Below are positions 19,159-29,774 of a stretch of DNA of 64,000 bases, in pieces. Within the stretch, counting starts at the first letter, position 1; the number at the start of each line of letters is the position of its first letter. The position numbers were made by a program, and so were the translations under genes. This DNA comes from Bacillus velezensis (GTDB taxonomy: Bacteria; Bacillota; Bacilli; Bacillales; Bacillaceae): assembly GCF_001461825.1 (NCBI RefSeq), contig NZ_LLZC01000012.1, positions 62,001 to 126,000 of the forward strand. The letters run 5' to 3'. The notes below the pieces were generated by a model that made no database searches, was not told the DNA's origin, and worked only from the letters and a program-made list of their open reading frames with translations.

Positions 19159-20856
19159 GTGAATCAATTTCAAGTGACGAAAGATGGAGAAATCAAAACA
19201 ACTCTGCGCGGATTAGAAGTGCTTTCTACGCCTTTTTTAAATAAAGGGGTGGCCTTTACACAGGAGGAAAGAAAGGAACTCGGGCTCGAGGGATTTCTGC
19301 CGCCGAAAGTATTGACAATCGAAGAGCAGGCGAGGCGGGCCTACGAACAATTCAGTTCGCAGCCTGATGAGCTGAGCAAAAATGTCTACTTGACCGCTCT
19401 CCATGACCGGAATGAAACGTTATTTTACAGGCTGTTAAATGATCATTTAGGCGAAATGCTGCCGATCGTATATACGCCGACCGTCGGCACCGCGATCCAG
19501 CGTTACAGCCACGAGTACAGAAAACCCCGCGGTCTGTATTTGTCAATAGATGATCCTGAGGGAATGCGCGCCGCATTTCAGCAGTTCGGAAAAAATGAAA
19601 ACATTGACTTAATCGTTGCCACAGATGCGGAGGGCATTCTGGGAATCGGTGACTGGGGCGTCGGCGGCATCGCCATTTCTGTCGGAAAACTCGCGGTGTA
19701 TACGGCGGCGGCCGGAATTGATCCGTCACGAGTGCTTGCGGTCGTATTGGACGCGGGGACAAATCAGGAAAGCCTCTTAAATGACCCGCTTTACGTCGGA
19801 AACCAGCATTCAAGAGTACGCGGCGAGAAATATGACCGCTTTATTGATGAGTATGTCTCGCTTGCCCGGGAAACATTCCCGAATGCGCTGCTTCATTGGG
19901 AGGATTTCGGTACGGCTAACGCCCGCGGCATATTAAAACGGTATAAAGATAAAGTCTGTACGTTTAACGATGACATTCAAGGAACGGGCGCGGTATCGCT
20001 TGCAGCTGTTTTAGCGTGTGCGAAAGCATCAAAAGTGCCTTTAAAAGAGCATAAAGTCGTCGTCTTCGGCGCGGGAACGGCCGGGATCGGAATTGCTGAG
20101 CAACTGCGTGAAGCCATGGTGCATGACGGATTAAGCGAAGAAGAATCCTACAGCCATTTTTGGTGTATCGACAGAAACGGATTGTTAACGGATGATATGA
20201 AGGACTTGCGTGATTTTCAGGTTCCGTACGCTCGCCCTGCTGATGAAGTGAAAGAGTACGGCCGCAGCGGTGAAGGCGGATCAATTGATCTGGCGGAGAC
20301 GGTGCGTCAGGCCAAGCCGACGATTCTGATCGGCACATCCACCGTATCAGGCGCATTTACGGAAGAAATCGTCAAAGAAATGGCCTCGCATGTCAAACGG
20401 CCCGCTATTTTGCCGATGTCAAACCCGACGACATTATCAGAAGCAAAACCTGAAGATTTAATTAAATGGACGGAAGGCCGCGCGCTTGTCACTACGGGAA
20501 GTCCATTCCCGCCTGTTGCGTATAACGGCGTTACCTACCATATCGGACAGGCGAATAACGCGCTCGTATTCCCGGGACTCGGGCTCGGAACGATTGTGAC
20601 GAAAGCAAGGCTCATTACGGACAATATGTTCGTTGCCTGCGCGAATGCCATCGCCGGTATGGTGGACGTCGGCAAGCCCGGTGCGCCGATGCTTCCGAAA
20701 GTGGAGGATCTCAGGACGGTATCGGCAACCGTGGCGGTAGCCGTAGCGAAAGCAGCCATTCAGGACGGTGTAGCGGAAACGGAACCCGAGGATCTGATCC
20801 AAGCGGTGCAGGACGCGATGTGGCACCCCGTATATAAACGAATTCGGCCGATGTAA
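19159..20856 (+). CDS. malS: NAD-dependent malic enzyme MalS
   Basis: A 565-residue malic enzyme converting malate to pyruvate and CO2. YTPTVGTAI near residue 112, the metal-binding region [21 protein letters not shown] and the NAD-binding [13 protein letters not shown] are all present. The GTG at 19159 is chosen because GAAAGGAAGAG precedes it and the length matches B. subtilis MalS; the in-frame ATG at 19102 lacks a ribosome binding site. It ends in a strong terminator and converges on ytzB. Confidence 0.93.
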   Translation: MNQFQVTKDGEIKTTLRGLEVLSTPFLNKGVAFTQEERKELGLEGFLPPKVLTIEEQARRAYEQFSSQPDELSKNVYLTALHDRNETLFYRLLNDHLGEMLPIVYTPTVGTAIQRYSHEYRKPRGLYLSIDDPEGMRAAFQQFGKNENIDLIVATDAEGILGIGDWGVGGIAISVGKLAVYTAAAGIDPSRVLAVVLDAGTNQESLLNDPLYVGNQHSRVRGEKYDRFIDEYVSLARETFPNALLHWEDFGTANARGILKRYKDKVCTFNDDIQGTGAVSLAAVLACAKASKVPLKEHKVVVFGAGTAGIGIAEQLREAMVHDGLSEEESYSHFWCIDRNGLLTDDMKDLRDFQVPYARPADEVKEYGRSGEGGSIDLAETVRQAKPTILIGTSTVSGAFTEEIVKEMASHVKRPAILPMSNPTTLSEAKPEDLIKWTEGRALVTTGSPFPPVAYNGVTYHIGQANNALVFPGLGLGTIVTKARLITDNMFVACANAIAGMVDVGKPGAPMLPKVEDLRTVSATVAVAVAKAAIQDGVAETEPEDLIQAVQDAMWHPVYKRIRPM

Positions 20857-20860
20857 CCGA

Positions 20861-20902
20861 ATAAAGCCCAAAACGCTGATGGTTTTGGGCTTTATTTTTT
20901 GC
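20861..20902. terminator. Terminator between malS and ytzB
   Basis: ATAAAGCCCAAAAC pairs with GTTTTGGGCTTTAT over 14 bp, followed by TTTTTT on the plus strand. Confidence 0.88.
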
Positions 20903-20911
20903 TTGTCCGAA

Positions 20912-21229
20912 TTATGAGGCGACAGAATCAATGACATCGACAATCTGGCCTGTTTTTGCATTGACCATAACTTCATATTGCTCCAGTTCGCCGAATGCCG
21001 AACGTGTCACGCCGGTTTTGTATACTTGGATGGTTTCTCCGTTTACCTGGTAGGGCTCGGGCTCTGTGTAAATCCATGATCCGTCTATCGGCCCGCGCTG
21101 TTTAAAAGCCGCTTTCACGATACGGAGCGCTTTTTCTGAAGAGATATAAGGTTTCATCGCATACTTTTTCACTGCGATGGCAGCGCATAATCCGACTCCT
21201 GCACCTAAGAGAAAATGACGTAATTTCAA
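20912..21229 (-). CDS. ytzB: PepSY-domain protein YtzB
   Basis: A 105-residue protein with an N-terminal hydrophobic segment (LLGAGVGLCAAIAV, about residues 7-20) that is a membrane anchor or signal, followed by a PepSY-like domain (PYQVNGETIQVYKTGV to VNAKTGQIVDVID). PepSY domains are often linked to inhibition of proteases at the cell surface. The ATG at 21229 follows GGAGGTGC. It is monocistronic, convergent with malS, and divergent from ytoP. Confidence 0.78.
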   Translation of the reverse strand: MKLRHFLLGAGVGLCAAIAVKKYAMKPYISSEKALRIVKAAFKQRGPIDGSWIYTEPEPYQVNGETIQVYKTGVTRSAFGELEQYEVMVNAKTGQIVDVIDSVAS

Positions 21230-21387
21230 TATGAAGCACCTCCATTTATGTCGTAGTTTTTATTATACAGAAGATGCCAGACGGTGTTAAGTAAAGCGGC
21301 GGTTTTACAGCCCATTCAATCTGAGCGCTTGGAAAACGGTTGTTTTTCTAATAAAATAAAAGCATTACATAGAAATGAGGGGAAAAT

Positions 21388-22461
21388 ATGAATGAGGAAA
21401 CGAAAACGCTTTTCCGGACGCTGACGCAGCTTCCCGGCGCACCGGGAAATGAACATCAGGTCCGCTCCTTTATGAAACGGGAGCTTGCGAAATATGCGGA
21501 TGACATCGTGCAGGACAGACTCGGAAGTGTTTTCGGAGTAAGGCGCGGCGCTGAAGATGCGCCGACCGTTATGGTAGCCGGCCATATGGATGAAGTCGGG
21601 TTTATGGTAACGCAGATTACGGATAACGGCATGCTGAGATTTCAGACGCTAGGCGGCTGGTGGAGCCAGGTGCTGCTTGCCCAGCGCGTCGAGGTGCAGA
21701 CGGATAACGGACCGATTATCGGCGTCATCTCAAGCATCCCGCCCCACATTTTAACAGATGCCCAGCGCGCAAAGCCGATGGAGATCAAAAATATGATGAT
21801 TGATATCGGTGCCGATGACAGAGAGGACGCGGTCAAAATGGGGATCAGACCGGGACAGCAGGTCGTGCCGGTCTGCCCGTTCACCCCGATGGCCAACGAG
21901 AAGAAAATATTGTCCAAAGCGTGGGATAACCGCTACGGCTGCGGGTTAAGCATTGAATTATTAAAAGAGCTGCAAGGAAAAGACCTGCCGAACAATCTGT
22001 ACGCCGGGGCCACCGTTCAGGAGGAAGTCGGCTTGAGAGGGGCGCAGACAGCGGCCAACATGATTCAGCCTGATCTCTTTTTCGCGCTTGATGCCAGCCC
22101 GGCAAATGATATGAGCGGCGATAAGGAGCTGTTCGGCCGTCTCGGCGAGGGGGTGCTGCTCCGCATTCTCGACAGAACGACGGTCATGCACCGCGGGATG
22201 AGAGAGTTCGTCCTTGATATGGCGGAAACGCACAATATCCCTTATCAATATTTCGCTTCAGGCGGGGGAACGGATGCCGGACGGGTCCACATATCAAACA
22301 GCGGGGTTCCGTCTGCCGTCATCGGCATTTGTTCAAGATACATTCATACAAATGCCGCTATCATCCATGTCGATGATTATGCCGCGGCGAAAGAAATGCT
22401 CATTAAGCTGGTCATGGCGAGTGACAAACAGACGGTCGAAACGATCAGAGAAAATGTGTAA
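21388..22461 (+). CDS. ytoP: M42-family aminopeptidase YtoP
   Basis: A 357-residue dinuclear metallo-aminopeptidase of the M42 glutamyl aminopeptidase/glucanase group. Metal-ligand motifs are [10 protein letters not shown] (about residues 65-74), [20 protein letters not shown] and the late [11 protein letters not shown]. It probably trims peptides in the cytoplasm. The ATG at 21388 follows AAATGAGGGG. A strong terminator follows, after which the conserved order is interrupted by foreign AT-rich DNA. Confidence 0.88.
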   Translation: MNEETKTLFRTLTQLPGAPGNEHQVRSFMKRELAKYADDIVQDRLGSVFGVRRGAEDAPTVMVAGHMDEVGFMVTQITDNGMLRFQTLGGWWSQVLLAQRVEVQTDNGPIIGVISSIPPHILTDAQRAKPMEIKNMMIDIGADDREDAVKMGIRPGQQVVPVCPFTPMANEKKILSKAWDNRYGCGLSIELLKELQGKDLPNNLYAGATVQEEVGLRGAQTAANMIQPDLFFALDASPANDMSGDKELFGRLGEGVLLRILDRTTVMHRGMREFVLDMAETHNIPYQYFASGGGTDAGRVHISNSGVPSAVIGICSRYIHTNAAIIHVDDYAAAKEMLIKLVMASDKQTVETIRENV

Positions 22462-22468
22462 AAAAATA

Positions 22469-22514
22469 AGCAGTCAATAAGTCCTTTTGAATACTTATTG
22501 ACTGCTGTTTTTAC
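22469..22514 (+). terminator. Terminator after ytoP
   Basis: A 14-bp stem (22469-22482 with 22493-22506) followed by GTTTTT. Confidence 0.88.
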
Positions 22515-22649
22515 ATGATGCCAGGTAACACATATTGCTTCTCAATATTATTATCAAAATTGTTCCAATTCAAGCATTGAGATGAGTAGCGATTTCACAA
22601 AGTCGAGTGACATTTTCATTTTTTATTTGTTCTGCAAGGAGGTATGTTT

Positions 22650-23231
22650 ATGACAAAAAAGACAAACATAAAATTTCCTCTTGTCTCTAACTATCTTCCT
22701 CTTGATCTGATTAATACTGAGGTGGTGAGTTACGGTAAACGTCATAATTTAATAAAGTCAAAAGAGGATCTTTTGGAATGGTTAAGGTTAATGGGGAAAG
22801 GAACCCCTTTTTTCAGTCAATTAACTTTAAAAAATGCACAAGATGAATTGTCCGCTGTGATGGTTGAGAAAATACTAAAGTTTCGATCAATACTAAGAGA
22901 AAATTTCGAGAAAATTGCAGATGGTGAAGAACCTGGAGAATCTTTTATCACTTTTTTAGAAAAAAAGATTGAATCGGCTCCATTTTCATATAAGATTCTC
23001 GATGCTAAACTTGCCCGTATTCCGATTGGGAAAATTGATGATGCAATTATATCGCTCATCGCTTATGAAGGTTTATCGCTTATATATACAAAAAAGATCA
23101 AGTTAATGAAGCGATGTGCTAATGAAGAATGTGTCTTATTATTCCTTGATAACACCGGAAGAAGAAAATGGTGTTCAATGAAGATATGCGGCAACAGAGA
23201 AAAGGTTTCCCGTCACCTTAAGAAAACATAA
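22650..23231 (+). CDS. CGNR zinc-finger (ABATE-type) putative regulator
   Basis: A 193-residue protein. The C-terminal quarter has the CGNR zinc-finger pattern: CANEEC, then FLDNTGRRKWCSMKICGNR, giving four cysteines. The N-terminal part (LPLDLINTE, then a long helical region) resembles the ABATE domain that accompanies this finger in presumed stress-related transcription regulators. The ATG at 22650 sits 8 bases after AAGGAGG; the ATG at 22644 is too close. The AT-rich codon usage differs from neighbours, suggesting recent acquisition. It may control the HPP gene downstream, but this is inference. Confidence 0.75.
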   Translation: MTKKTNIKFPLVSNYLPLDLINTEVVSYGKRHNLIKSKEDLLEWLRLMGKGTPFFSQLTLKNAQDELSAVMVEKILKFRSILRENFEKIADGEEPGESFITFLEKKIESAPFSYKILDAKLARIPIGKIDDAIISLIAYEGLSLIYTKKIKLMKRCANEECVLLFLDNTGRRKWCSMKICGNREKVSRHLKKT

Positions 23232-23318
23232 AACGAATTTCCTCTATTACATTGTGGTCGGAATAAATCTTGCACTTTATTTTAATGTCGAATCATCATA
23301 TATAAATAAAAATTAATG

Positions 23319-23360
23319 AACAGCCTTATCTCATATTTTTTTGAGTAAGGCTGTTTGTCT
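23319..23360 (+). terminator. Terminator after the CGNR gene
   Basis: AACAGCCTTA-CTCA pairs with TGAG-TAAGGCTGTT, with a T-rich loop, followed by TGTCTTTTTT. The rest of the 340-base gap to the next gene holds a direct repeat TAACCTNTAAA (near 23491 and 23508) that might be an operator. Confidence 0.75.
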
Positions 23361-23572
23361 TTTTTGAAAACAATTCATAAGAAAAACAAAAATATGATTT
23401 CATAAAACAACTCATTCGCAGCTAAAACCAAATGAACGTTTAAAGGATCACTTTTGAAGAGAAGAATGATCCATGAAGAGGGATGGATTGTAACCTTTAA
23501 ATTATAACCTCTAAAAATGTTATTTACAGGTTAGTTAAGTTGATTTAAACTTAGTGAAAAGGAGGGGTTATA

Positions 23573-24121
23573 TTGAAGATTGAGCAAACAGCAGAAAATC
23601 CACAAAGTAAAAAAGGATATTATTTCAAAAAAATGAAAGGAGGAGGAAAAAGTCCTTTAAAAGTAAATGTTAAAGATGCTTCAACAGGCTTATTAGGTGG
23701 TTTTATAACAATTTTAATCTTGTCATTGATAACCTATAAAACTGGATCTCTGTGGCTGATGGCGCCTTTTGGGGCAAGTTGTGTACTGGCTTTCGGAGCG
23801 TGGAATGCCCCTTTATCACAACCTAGAAATATTATTGGCGGACACTTCATCTCGACATTGACTGGACTTGTTATATATAATCTTCTTGGTTCTCATCCCT
23901 GGACATTGGCTTTAGGAGTGGGGCTAGCTATATTTTTTATGGCGGTTACAAAGACTACTCATCCACCTGCTGGAGCGGACCCTATTGTAGTTATTCAAGG
24001 GGCGTATGCTTGGAGCTATTTAGCTTTTCCGGTTTTTGTGGGATCTGTAATTATTGTTGCGGCAGCAGTTATTATTAATAACTTGCGAAATAATCGGCAG
24101 TATCCCACTTTTTGGTTTTAA
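23573..24121 (+). CDS. HPP-family membrane protein
   Basis: A 182-residue protein with 4-5 hydrophobic segments and the HPP motif (TTHPPAGADPIV, about residues 126-137). HPP proteins are small integral membrane proteins; some are linked to nitrite transport in chloroplasts and cyanobacteria. The role in Bacillus is not known. The TTG at 23573 lies behind AAAAGGAGGGG. It is AT-rich like the preceding CGNR gene. No terminator is visible immediately after it. Confidence 0.78.
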   Translation: MKIEQTAENPQSKKGYYFKKMKGGGKSPLKVNVKDASTGLLGGFITILILSLITYKTGSLWLMAPFGASCVLAFGAWNAPLSQPRNIIGGHFISTLTGLVIYNLLGSHPWTLALGVGLAIFFMAVTKTTHPPAGADPIVVIQGAYAWSYLAFPVFVGSVIIVAAAVIINNLRNNRQYPTFWF

Positions 24122-24324
24122 TCAATTTTGGCGATACGCATATGTATCCGTTATTGCGCAGATTTCGCTCTCCTTCCTTACATATAAAGAAAATAGTTTG
24201 AGGTTGAATAAAATCATTTATGAATGAAGTGGGTGTGGGAATCATTGATTGCGGACAAATTCTTTTGGGTTTCGAGAAAAGAGTCTGAATAGTAAGATTT
24301 GATACCATTCTATTGTAAATAGGT

Positions 24325-24352
24325 AAGCAGGACCGCATAAAGGCGGCCTGCT
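24325..24352. terminator. Convergent terminator after ytoQ
   Basis: AAGCAGG-CCGC pairs with GCGG-CCTGCTT with one bulged A. It lies at the 3' end of ytoQ and faces the HPP gene from about 200 bases away. The T-tract is weak. Confidence 0.5.
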
Positions 24353-24798
24353 TATTCTGTTTCAAATAAATAAGAGAGTGCTTTCATCGCTTGATTGACG
24401 GTTTCGACCGTGATATTGGCTTTTCCGGAAAGCTCTTTCAGCGGATGATGAAGTTCTTTCGGACGGATGAGGATGAGCGGCTTTCCTTTTGCGATGGCAT
24501 AAGAAGCATCCATCGCGGTATTCCACTGTTTATATTTCTCGCCAAACAGGGCGATCACAAAATCGGCTTTTTCCATCAGCACCTCTGTACGGAAATTGTT
24601 GATATCGGAAGCTCTGGCGTCTTTTAAAACAGAATCGGGCTGCACGCCCATAATCTCTTCTCCGATATTGTCTGAGCGTTCATGGTTTTCCATCGGGCCG
24701 ACAAACGTAATCGGCAGGTCCAGCGCCGTTGCTTTTTGTTTGATCTCATCCCGCCAATCACTGTGGATTTCACCCGCTAAATACACGACAAGCTGCAT
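24352..24798 (-). CDS. ytoQ: YtoQ family protein
   Basis: A 148-residue protein similar in pattern to nucleoside 2-deoxyribosyltransferase-like folds ([16 protein letters not shown] at the start; [24 protein letters not shown] later). YtoQ itself has no assigned reaction. The ATG at 24798 is chosen for the AAGGAGGGGC upstream and the known 148-residue length; the in-frame extension upstream lies in the divergent promoter region. It marks the return to conserved gene order after the AT-rich insertion. Confidence 0.82.
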   Translation of the reverse strand: MQLVVYLAGEIHSDWRDEIKQKATALDLPITFVGPMENHERSDNIGEEIMGVQPDSVLKDARASDINNFRTEVLMEKADFVIALFGEKYKQWNTAMDASYAIAKGKPLILIRPKELHHPLKELSGKANITVETVNQAMKALSYLFETE

Positions 24799-24909
24799 CT
24801 TTTGCCCCTCCTTATGTACATATTCAGATTTTCGTACGGCTACAAGCAAAATGGTAAACGAAACTTGCTTGATAATGCAAATGAAATATGATAATGATAT
24901 TGCATATAA

Positions 24910-24939
24910 TTGGTCTTGCCGTAAACAGTCTGGTATGAT
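24910..24939 (+). promoter_or_regulatory. Candidate promoter of the ytpPQR genes
   Basis: TTGGTC (24910-24915), 18 bases, TATGAT (24934-24939), 55 bases before the ytpP start. Confidence 0.5.
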
Positions 24940-24994
24940 CCAATTGGACAAACATCAGCATATAAAAACTCATAATCCAGATGGAGGAATAACA

Positions 24995-25318
24995 ATGAAA
25001 AAGATTGAAAGCACGGAAGAATTGCAAAAAGCGGTACAAGACGATTGGGCGGTATTTATGTTTTCAGCGGATTGGTGCCCGGACTGCCGCTTTGTGGAGC
25101 CGTTTCTCCCTGAGCTGGAAGCGGACTTTCCTGAATTCACTTATTACTACGTAGACCGCGATCAATTTATTGATACATGCGCGGAATGGGAAATTTACGG
25201 CATTCCGAGCTTTGTTGTGTTTAACGGAGGAAAAGAAGTGAACCGCTTCGTCAGCAAAGACCGTAAAACAAAAGAAGAAATTGAGCAATTTTTAACCGAT
25301 TCCCTTGCTAAAGCATAA
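24995..25318 (+). CDS. ytpP: Thioredoxin-like protein YtpP
   Basis: A 107-residue thioredoxin-fold protein with active site WCPDC at residues 27-31, so both redox cysteines are present. The cis-proline region is GIPSFVVF. It probably acts as a cytoplasmic thiol-disulfide oxidoreductase. The ATG at 24995 follows ATGGAGGAA. It leads a co-directional cluster with ytpQ (15-base gap) and ytpR (14-base gap). Confidence 0.88.
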   Translation: MKKIESTEELQKAVQDDWAVFMFSADWCPDCRFVEPFLPELEADFPEFTYYYVDRDQFIDTCAEWEIYGIPSFVVFNGGKEVNRFVSKDRKTKEEIEQFLTDSLAKA

Positions 25319-25333
25319 AGGAGGCCACGGGCT

Positions 25334-26143
25334 TTGAAAATGACGTCAAGGAAGCTGGCGGATTTATTAAAACAGCGCCTGCAGCACGAGAACCGATCCT
25401 TCTTTTTTGACAGAGAAAAAGACACCCTACGTGTTGAGGATCAAACGACCAAAAAAGGCATCACATTGGAGCTCCCGCCGATCATTGCGAAGTGGGAGAC
25501 GAAAAAAGAAGAAGCGATCGACGAAATTGTCTACTATGTGTCAGAAGCGATGGACGCGATGGAAGGCAGCGGACAGGAGATGTCCGGAAAGGAAGCCGGA
25601 ATCTATCCGGTCATCCGCTCCACATCATTTCCCGATCAAACGAGCGACGGCATTCCGCTCGTGTATGATGACCATACGGCCGAAACGAGAATCTACTACG
25701 CGCTTGACCTCGGTAAGACGTACCGCTTAATTGACAGCCGTATGCTCGAGAAAGAAAACTGGACAAAAGAACGGATCAGGGAGACGGCGTCATTCAATCT
25801 CCGCTCTCTTCCTTCGGTTGTGAAACAGGATACGGTTGCGGACAATTATTTTTATTTTTTCAGGGCGAATGACGGCTATGACGCCAGCCGGATTCTCAAT
25901 GATTCGATTCTTCATGAATACAAGCAGGCCGCTGAAGGCGAATTGGCGATTTCCGTCCCGCATCAGGATGTATTAATACTTGCTGACATTCGAAATGAAT
26001 CGGGTTATGATATTTTAGGGCAAATGTCCATGAGCTTCTTTGCAAGCGGCACGGTGCCGATTACGGCCCTTTCATTTCTGTATAATGAAGGCAGACTGGA
26101 ACCTGTGTTTATCATGGCGAAAAGCCGGCCGAAAAAGGATTAG
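25334..26143 (+). CDS. ytpQ: DUF1444 protein YtpQ
   Basis: A 269-residue soluble protein of the DUF1444 family with no assigned function. Conserved stretches include [21 protein letters not shown] and [19 protein letters not shown]. The TTG at 25334 is chosen because AAGGAGG is at proper distance and the length equals the orthologue; ATG two codons later is possible. It is tightly packed between ytpP and ytpR and likely co-transcribed. Confidence 0.85.
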   Translation: MKMTSRKLADLLKQRLQHENRSFFFDREKDTLRVEDQTTKKGITLELPPIIAKWETKKEEAIDEIVYYVSEAMDAMEGSGQEMSGKEAGIYPVIRSTSFPDQTSDGIPLVYDDHTAETRIYYALDLGKTYRLIDSRMLEKENWTKERIRETASFNLRSLPSVVKQDTVADNYFYFFRANDGYDASRILNDSILHEYKQAAEGELAISVPHQDVLILADIRNESGYDILGQMSMSFFASGTVPITALSFLYNEGRLEPVFIMAKSRPKKD

Positions 26144-26157
26144 AAAGGATTTTTCTT

Positions 26158-26763
26158 ATGAACGCTTTTTACAATAAAGAAGGTGTGGGAGATACGCTTC
26201 TGATCTCTCTTAAAGATGCGGCACGCGAAGAAATCGCCTATGAAAGAGAAGGCGATGTCATCAGAATTTTTAACAAAGAAACAAAAGAAACGACGGGCTT
26301 TAACATTTTTAACGTGTCTTCTTACTTACAGATTGAGGACAACGGCCCCGTCGCTTTGTCTGAGACATTCGTTCAGGATGTGAATGAAATACTGAACAGA
26401 AACGGCGTTTCAGAAACGCTGACGGTTGACCTTTCTCCGAAATTTGTTGTCGGTCACGTTGAATCGAAAGAAAAACATCCGAATGCGGATAAACTGAATA
26501 TCTGCCAAGTGAATGTGGGAGAGGAAACCCTTCAAATCGTTTGCGGCGCGCCGAATGTGGACAAAGGACAAAAAGTCGTCGTCGCTAAAGTCGGCGCGGT
26601 AATGCCGAGCGGACTTGTGATTAAAGACGCTGAATTAAGAGGCGTTCCGTCAAGCGGCATGATCTGCTCCGCGAAAGAACTCGCTTTGCCGGATGCGCCG
26701 GCGGAAAAAGGGATTCTTGTTCTTGAAGACAGCCGCGAGGCCGGCGAAGCATTTCAATTCTAA
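26158..26763 (+). CDS. ytpR: tRNA-binding-domain protein YtpR
   Basis: A 201-residue protein with an N-terminal DUF4479 region (1-90) and a C-terminal EMAP/Arc1p-type OB-fold (about 92-195), which resembles the N-terminal part of the phenylalanyl-tRNA synthetase beta chain ([38 protein letters not shown]-like region). It probably binds tRNA. The ATG at 26158 follows AGAAAGGAT. A perfect inverted repeat terminates the operon. Confidence 0.87.
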   Translation: MNAFYNKEGVGDTLLISLKDAAREEIAYEREGDVIRIFNKETKETTGFNIFNVSSYLQIEDNGPVALSETFVQDVNEILNRNGVSETLTVDLSPKFVVGHVESKEKHPNADKLNICQVNVGEETLQIVCGAPNVDKGQKVVVAKVGAVMPSGLVIKDAELRGVPSSGMICSAKELALPDAPAEKGILVLEDSREAGEAFQF

Positions 26764-26800
26764 CTCCCATAAATAAGCGCACAGAATCGAATGATGTGAG

Positions 26801-26840
26801 AGAAAGCCGTTAAGCAGGCCTGCTTAACGGCTTTCTTCAG
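26801..26840 (+). terminator. Terminator after ytpR
   Basis: A perfect 18-bp inverted repeat (26801-26818 with 26819-26836) centred on GGCC, ending in TTTCTTC. The stem is unusually long and perfect. Confidence 0.8.
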
Positions 26841-26930
26841 TTAGAAGCTTAATCTTTTCTGAGCCGCCCGGCAATGGTATACTAAATATCGTCCCAGACT
26901 ACTAAAAAGGGAGTTAGAGAGTGATTAAAC

Positions 26931-29534
26931 ATGAGTTGGCTGAATAAATTTTTTGACTTATTTTTAGGTGAAAAAGAAGAAGAGCATGAAAGTGAACCGA
27001 ACACGCATGCCCAAATCCCGAAACAGCAGATACCGGATCAGCCAGAAGGCAAATTAACGCGCATGGAAGATCCTAAAATATATTACGAATATCCGAAAGG
27101 GAATTTCCGCTTCCCCGTCGTTCCGGACGGCTATAAGCGAACGGAGCAAAACCAAAGACAGCGGGAAAGGCACGAACGCCGCCAGCCGTCCCGGGGTTAT
27201 GCCGCCGGGCAGGAGCAAACCGAGCGGAAACAGCATACACATAAAGAGCCTGATACGGTGAAAAAGCCCTTTAAACCGTCATCGATTCCTTCACCGGTTT
27301 ACGGCTTTCAATCTCAGCACAGCATAAAAAAAGCGCCTATTTCCGAAAAGCGGCGTGAAGAGAACGTAACATTGCTGTCAGAGGAGCAATTTGTTCCGCC
27401 AAAAGCCGGTCAGGAAACGGAAAAAGAGCCCGTCTTCACAACATCCGGCATAACAAAACAGACGAATGACCGGCCAGAACCGTTTGCGAAACAAGAAACG
27501 GAAGAAATCCAAGCTGCTAAAAAAGAGGAGCTTCACACCGAGGGTGAGAATGCAAAAGAGCAAGTGTTTGCAGCAGCAGAACCGCAGCAGACTGAAGAGC
27601 GGGAGCACACGGAAAGCGCGGAGTCTGCCGGCTTTACAGAAAAACAGGAGCATGAACAAACCCGCCCGCAGCCTATAATAGAGCCTGAGTATGAAGCATC
27701 CCGAACGGCTGACAACACAGAGGAACAAGCGGCGCCGCAGGAGGAATATCAAGAGCCTGAGCCGGAAAAAGCACCGCCTTTTGAAACCGCAGAAGAACCG
27801 GTGTATACATACACAGAACCCGGATACGATGAGGAAGTTCAGCCGCAGTCTGAAGACAAGCCCGAATCAGGTGAAACCGACGCGAAACAGGAAGCAGATG
27901 CTCAGCCTGAGTACAATGAAGCCGAGCGGCATTCAGATTCCGAGCCTGAACCTGCAAGCATCGAGACGGCCGATGCCCCGTCCCGGCCTGCCGAAGAAAA
28001 AACGGAGCATCGCGGAGAGCCTCAGCCTATGAAAAAAGCGGAGCGGCCGAAAGAGCGCAATGTTCCGTTTAACGTCATGATGCTTAAAAGCGATAAACAC
28101 AAGCAGACGAAGACGCCGGAGGGCGGAGCGAGCTATGTCTTTCCGAATCTGTCGCTTCTGGACGTACCGCCGGCGCAAAGACATGACGACCAATCGTGGA
28201 TTGAAGAACAGCGCGAGCTTTTAAACGTTACGCTGAAAAACTTTAATGTGCGCGCCCAAGTCGTTCATGTCACACAAGGCCCGTCCGTCACACGTTTTGA
28301 AGTGCATCCTGAGCCCGGAGTGAAAGTAAACAAAATTACAAACTTAGCAGATGATATTAAACTGAGCCTGTCTGCCAAGGATATTCGGATTGAGGCGCCG
28401 ATCCCCGGTAAAAACACGATCGGCATTGAAGTTCCGAACCGCGTAAGCAAAGTCGTCGATTTACGGCAGATGATCAGAAGCGCCGCTTTCAGGACGAATC
28501 CGTCTCCGCTTACAGCCGCGCTCGGTGTCGATATTTCCGGAAACCCGGTCGTCATTGATTTGAAAAAGATGCCGCACGGGTTGATAGCTGGTGCGACAGG
28601 GTCGGGAAAAAGCGTCTGCATCAATACCATTTTGGTCAGTCTGCTTTATAAGGCGGATCCGAGTGATGTCAAAATGCTTCTGATTGATCCGAAAATGGTC
28701 GAGCTTGCGCCTTATAACCAAATTCCGCATTTGGTCAGCCCCGTCATCACGGACGCCAAAGCCGCGACCGCCGCGTTAAAATGGGTTGTGGAAGAGATGG
28801 AACGGCGATATGAACTGTTTGCCCATTCGGGTGTGAGAGATATCGGCCGCTTTAATGAATTAACCGCCGATCATAAGACAGGCGAAAAGCTCCCGTACCT
28901 CGTAGTGGTTATTGATGAGCTTGCCGATTTAATGATGGTCGCGCCGAACGATGTGGAAGAAAGCATTGCCAGAATCGCGCAGAAAGCGAGAGCCTGCGGC
29001 ATTCATCTGCTTGTCGCGACACAGCGTCCGTCTGTCGATGTCATTACCGGAATGATCAAGGCAAACATACCGACGAGGATTGCATTCTCCGTCTCAAGCC
29101 AGGTAGATTCCAGAACGATCATCGACATGGCGGGAGCGGAAAAGCTCCTCGGAAAAGGCGACATGCTGTACTGGGAAAACGGTACCGGAAAACCGGTGCG
29201 CCTGCAGGGCAACTTTGTATCCGACAGAGAAATTGACCGCGTCGTCTCTCATGTCAGAAAGCAGCTGCCGCCTTCTTATTTGTTTGAACAGGAAGAACTG
29301 ATCAGGCAGGGAACCGCCCTCAAGGAAGAAGACGAACTGTTTCCTGAGGCGTGCCAATTCGTCGTGGAGCAAAACAGCGCCAGCACCTCAAGCCTTCAAA
29401 GAAGGTTCAGAATCGGTTATAACCGCGCCGCGAGGCTGATTGACATGATGGAAGCCGAAGGTATGATCTCAGAAGCGAAGGGCAGCAAACCCCGTGAAGT
29501 GCTGATTACGGCCGCTGACATTGCTCAAGAATAA
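26931..29534 (+). CDS. sftA: DNA translocase SftA (FtsK/SpoIIIE family)
   Basis: An 867-residue cytosolic FtsK-like translocase that moves trapped chromosome arms out of the division septum before closure. Residues about 40-370 are low-complexity, rich in Glu, Gln and Pro; the motor follows with Walker A GATGSGKS near 553 and Walker B VVVIDELADLM near 656; a winged-helix gamma domain ends the protein (SASTSSLQRRFRIGYNRAARL). There are no N-terminal membrane helices, unlike SpoIIIE. The ATG at 26931 agrees with the orthologue. The protein is shorter than the 952-residue B. subtilis protein, the difference lying in the linker. Confidence 0.93.
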   Translation: MSWLNKFFDLFLGEKEEEHESEPNTHAQIPKQQIPDQPEGKLTRMEDPKIYYEYPKGNFRFPVVPDGYKRTEQNQRQRERHERRQPSRGYAAGQEQTERKQHTHKEPDTVKKPFKPSSIPSPVYGFQSQHSIKKAPISEKRREENVTLLSEEQFVPPKAGQETEKEPVFTTSGITKQTNDRPEPFAKQETEEIQAAKKEELHTEGENAKEQVFAAAEPQQTEEREHTESAESAGFTEKQEHEQTRPQPIIEPEYEASRTADNTEEQAAPQEEYQEPEPEKAPPFETAEEPVYTYTEPGYDEEVQPQSEDKPESGETDAKQEADAQPEYNEAERHSDSEPEPASIETADAPSRPAEEKTEHRGEPQPMKKAERPKERNVPFNVMMLKSDKHKQTKTPEGGASYVFPNLSLLDVPPAQRHDDQSWIEEQRELLNVTLKNFNVRAQVVHVTQGPSVTRFEVHPEPGVKVNKITNLADDIKLSLSAKDIRIEAPIPGKNTIGIEVPNRVSKVVDLRQMIRSAAFRTNPSPLTAALGVDISGNPVVIDLKKMPHGLIAGATGSGKSVCINTILVSLLYKADPSDVKMLLIDPKMVELAPYNQIPHLVSPVITDAKAATAALKWVVEEMERRYELFAHSGVRDIGRFNELTADHKTGEKLPYLVVVIDELADLMMVAPNDVEESIARIAQKARACGIHLLVATQRPSVDVITGMIKANIPTRIAFSVSSQVDSRTIIDMAGAEKLLGKGDMLYWENGTGKPVRLQGNFVSDREIDRVVSHVRKQLPPSYLFEQEELIRQGTALKEEDELFPEACQFVVEQNSASTSSLQRRFRIGYNRAARLIDMMEAEGMISEAKGSKPREVLITAADIAQE

Positions 29535-29774
29535 GAATATCGTTCATTTTTCTCACAAACATGGTATGATAGTGGATGGACCATCAAAACTGCATCACTG
29601 TCACGCGCTGAAATATCATGCGGCAGGTTTAATCAAAAAGAAAGTTACAGATACTGACGATAACGTAAAAATAAATGGAAGCGCCGCTGTGCGGGCTTTT
29701 CGCCCGCGGCGGTCGCAAAATGAAATGAGCGTCATATACTGGGGAACAGATAGACGTTTGTTGGAGGTACGATT

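Noticed and set aside
27378-28193. ORFs on both strands within sftA codons 150-420
   Set aside because: Low-complexity Glu/Gln/Pro coding sequence leaves other frames open. No start sites.
29681-29716. GC-rich hairpin upstream of murC as a terminator
   Set aside because: No T-tract follows. It lies in the murC leader and may be structural only.
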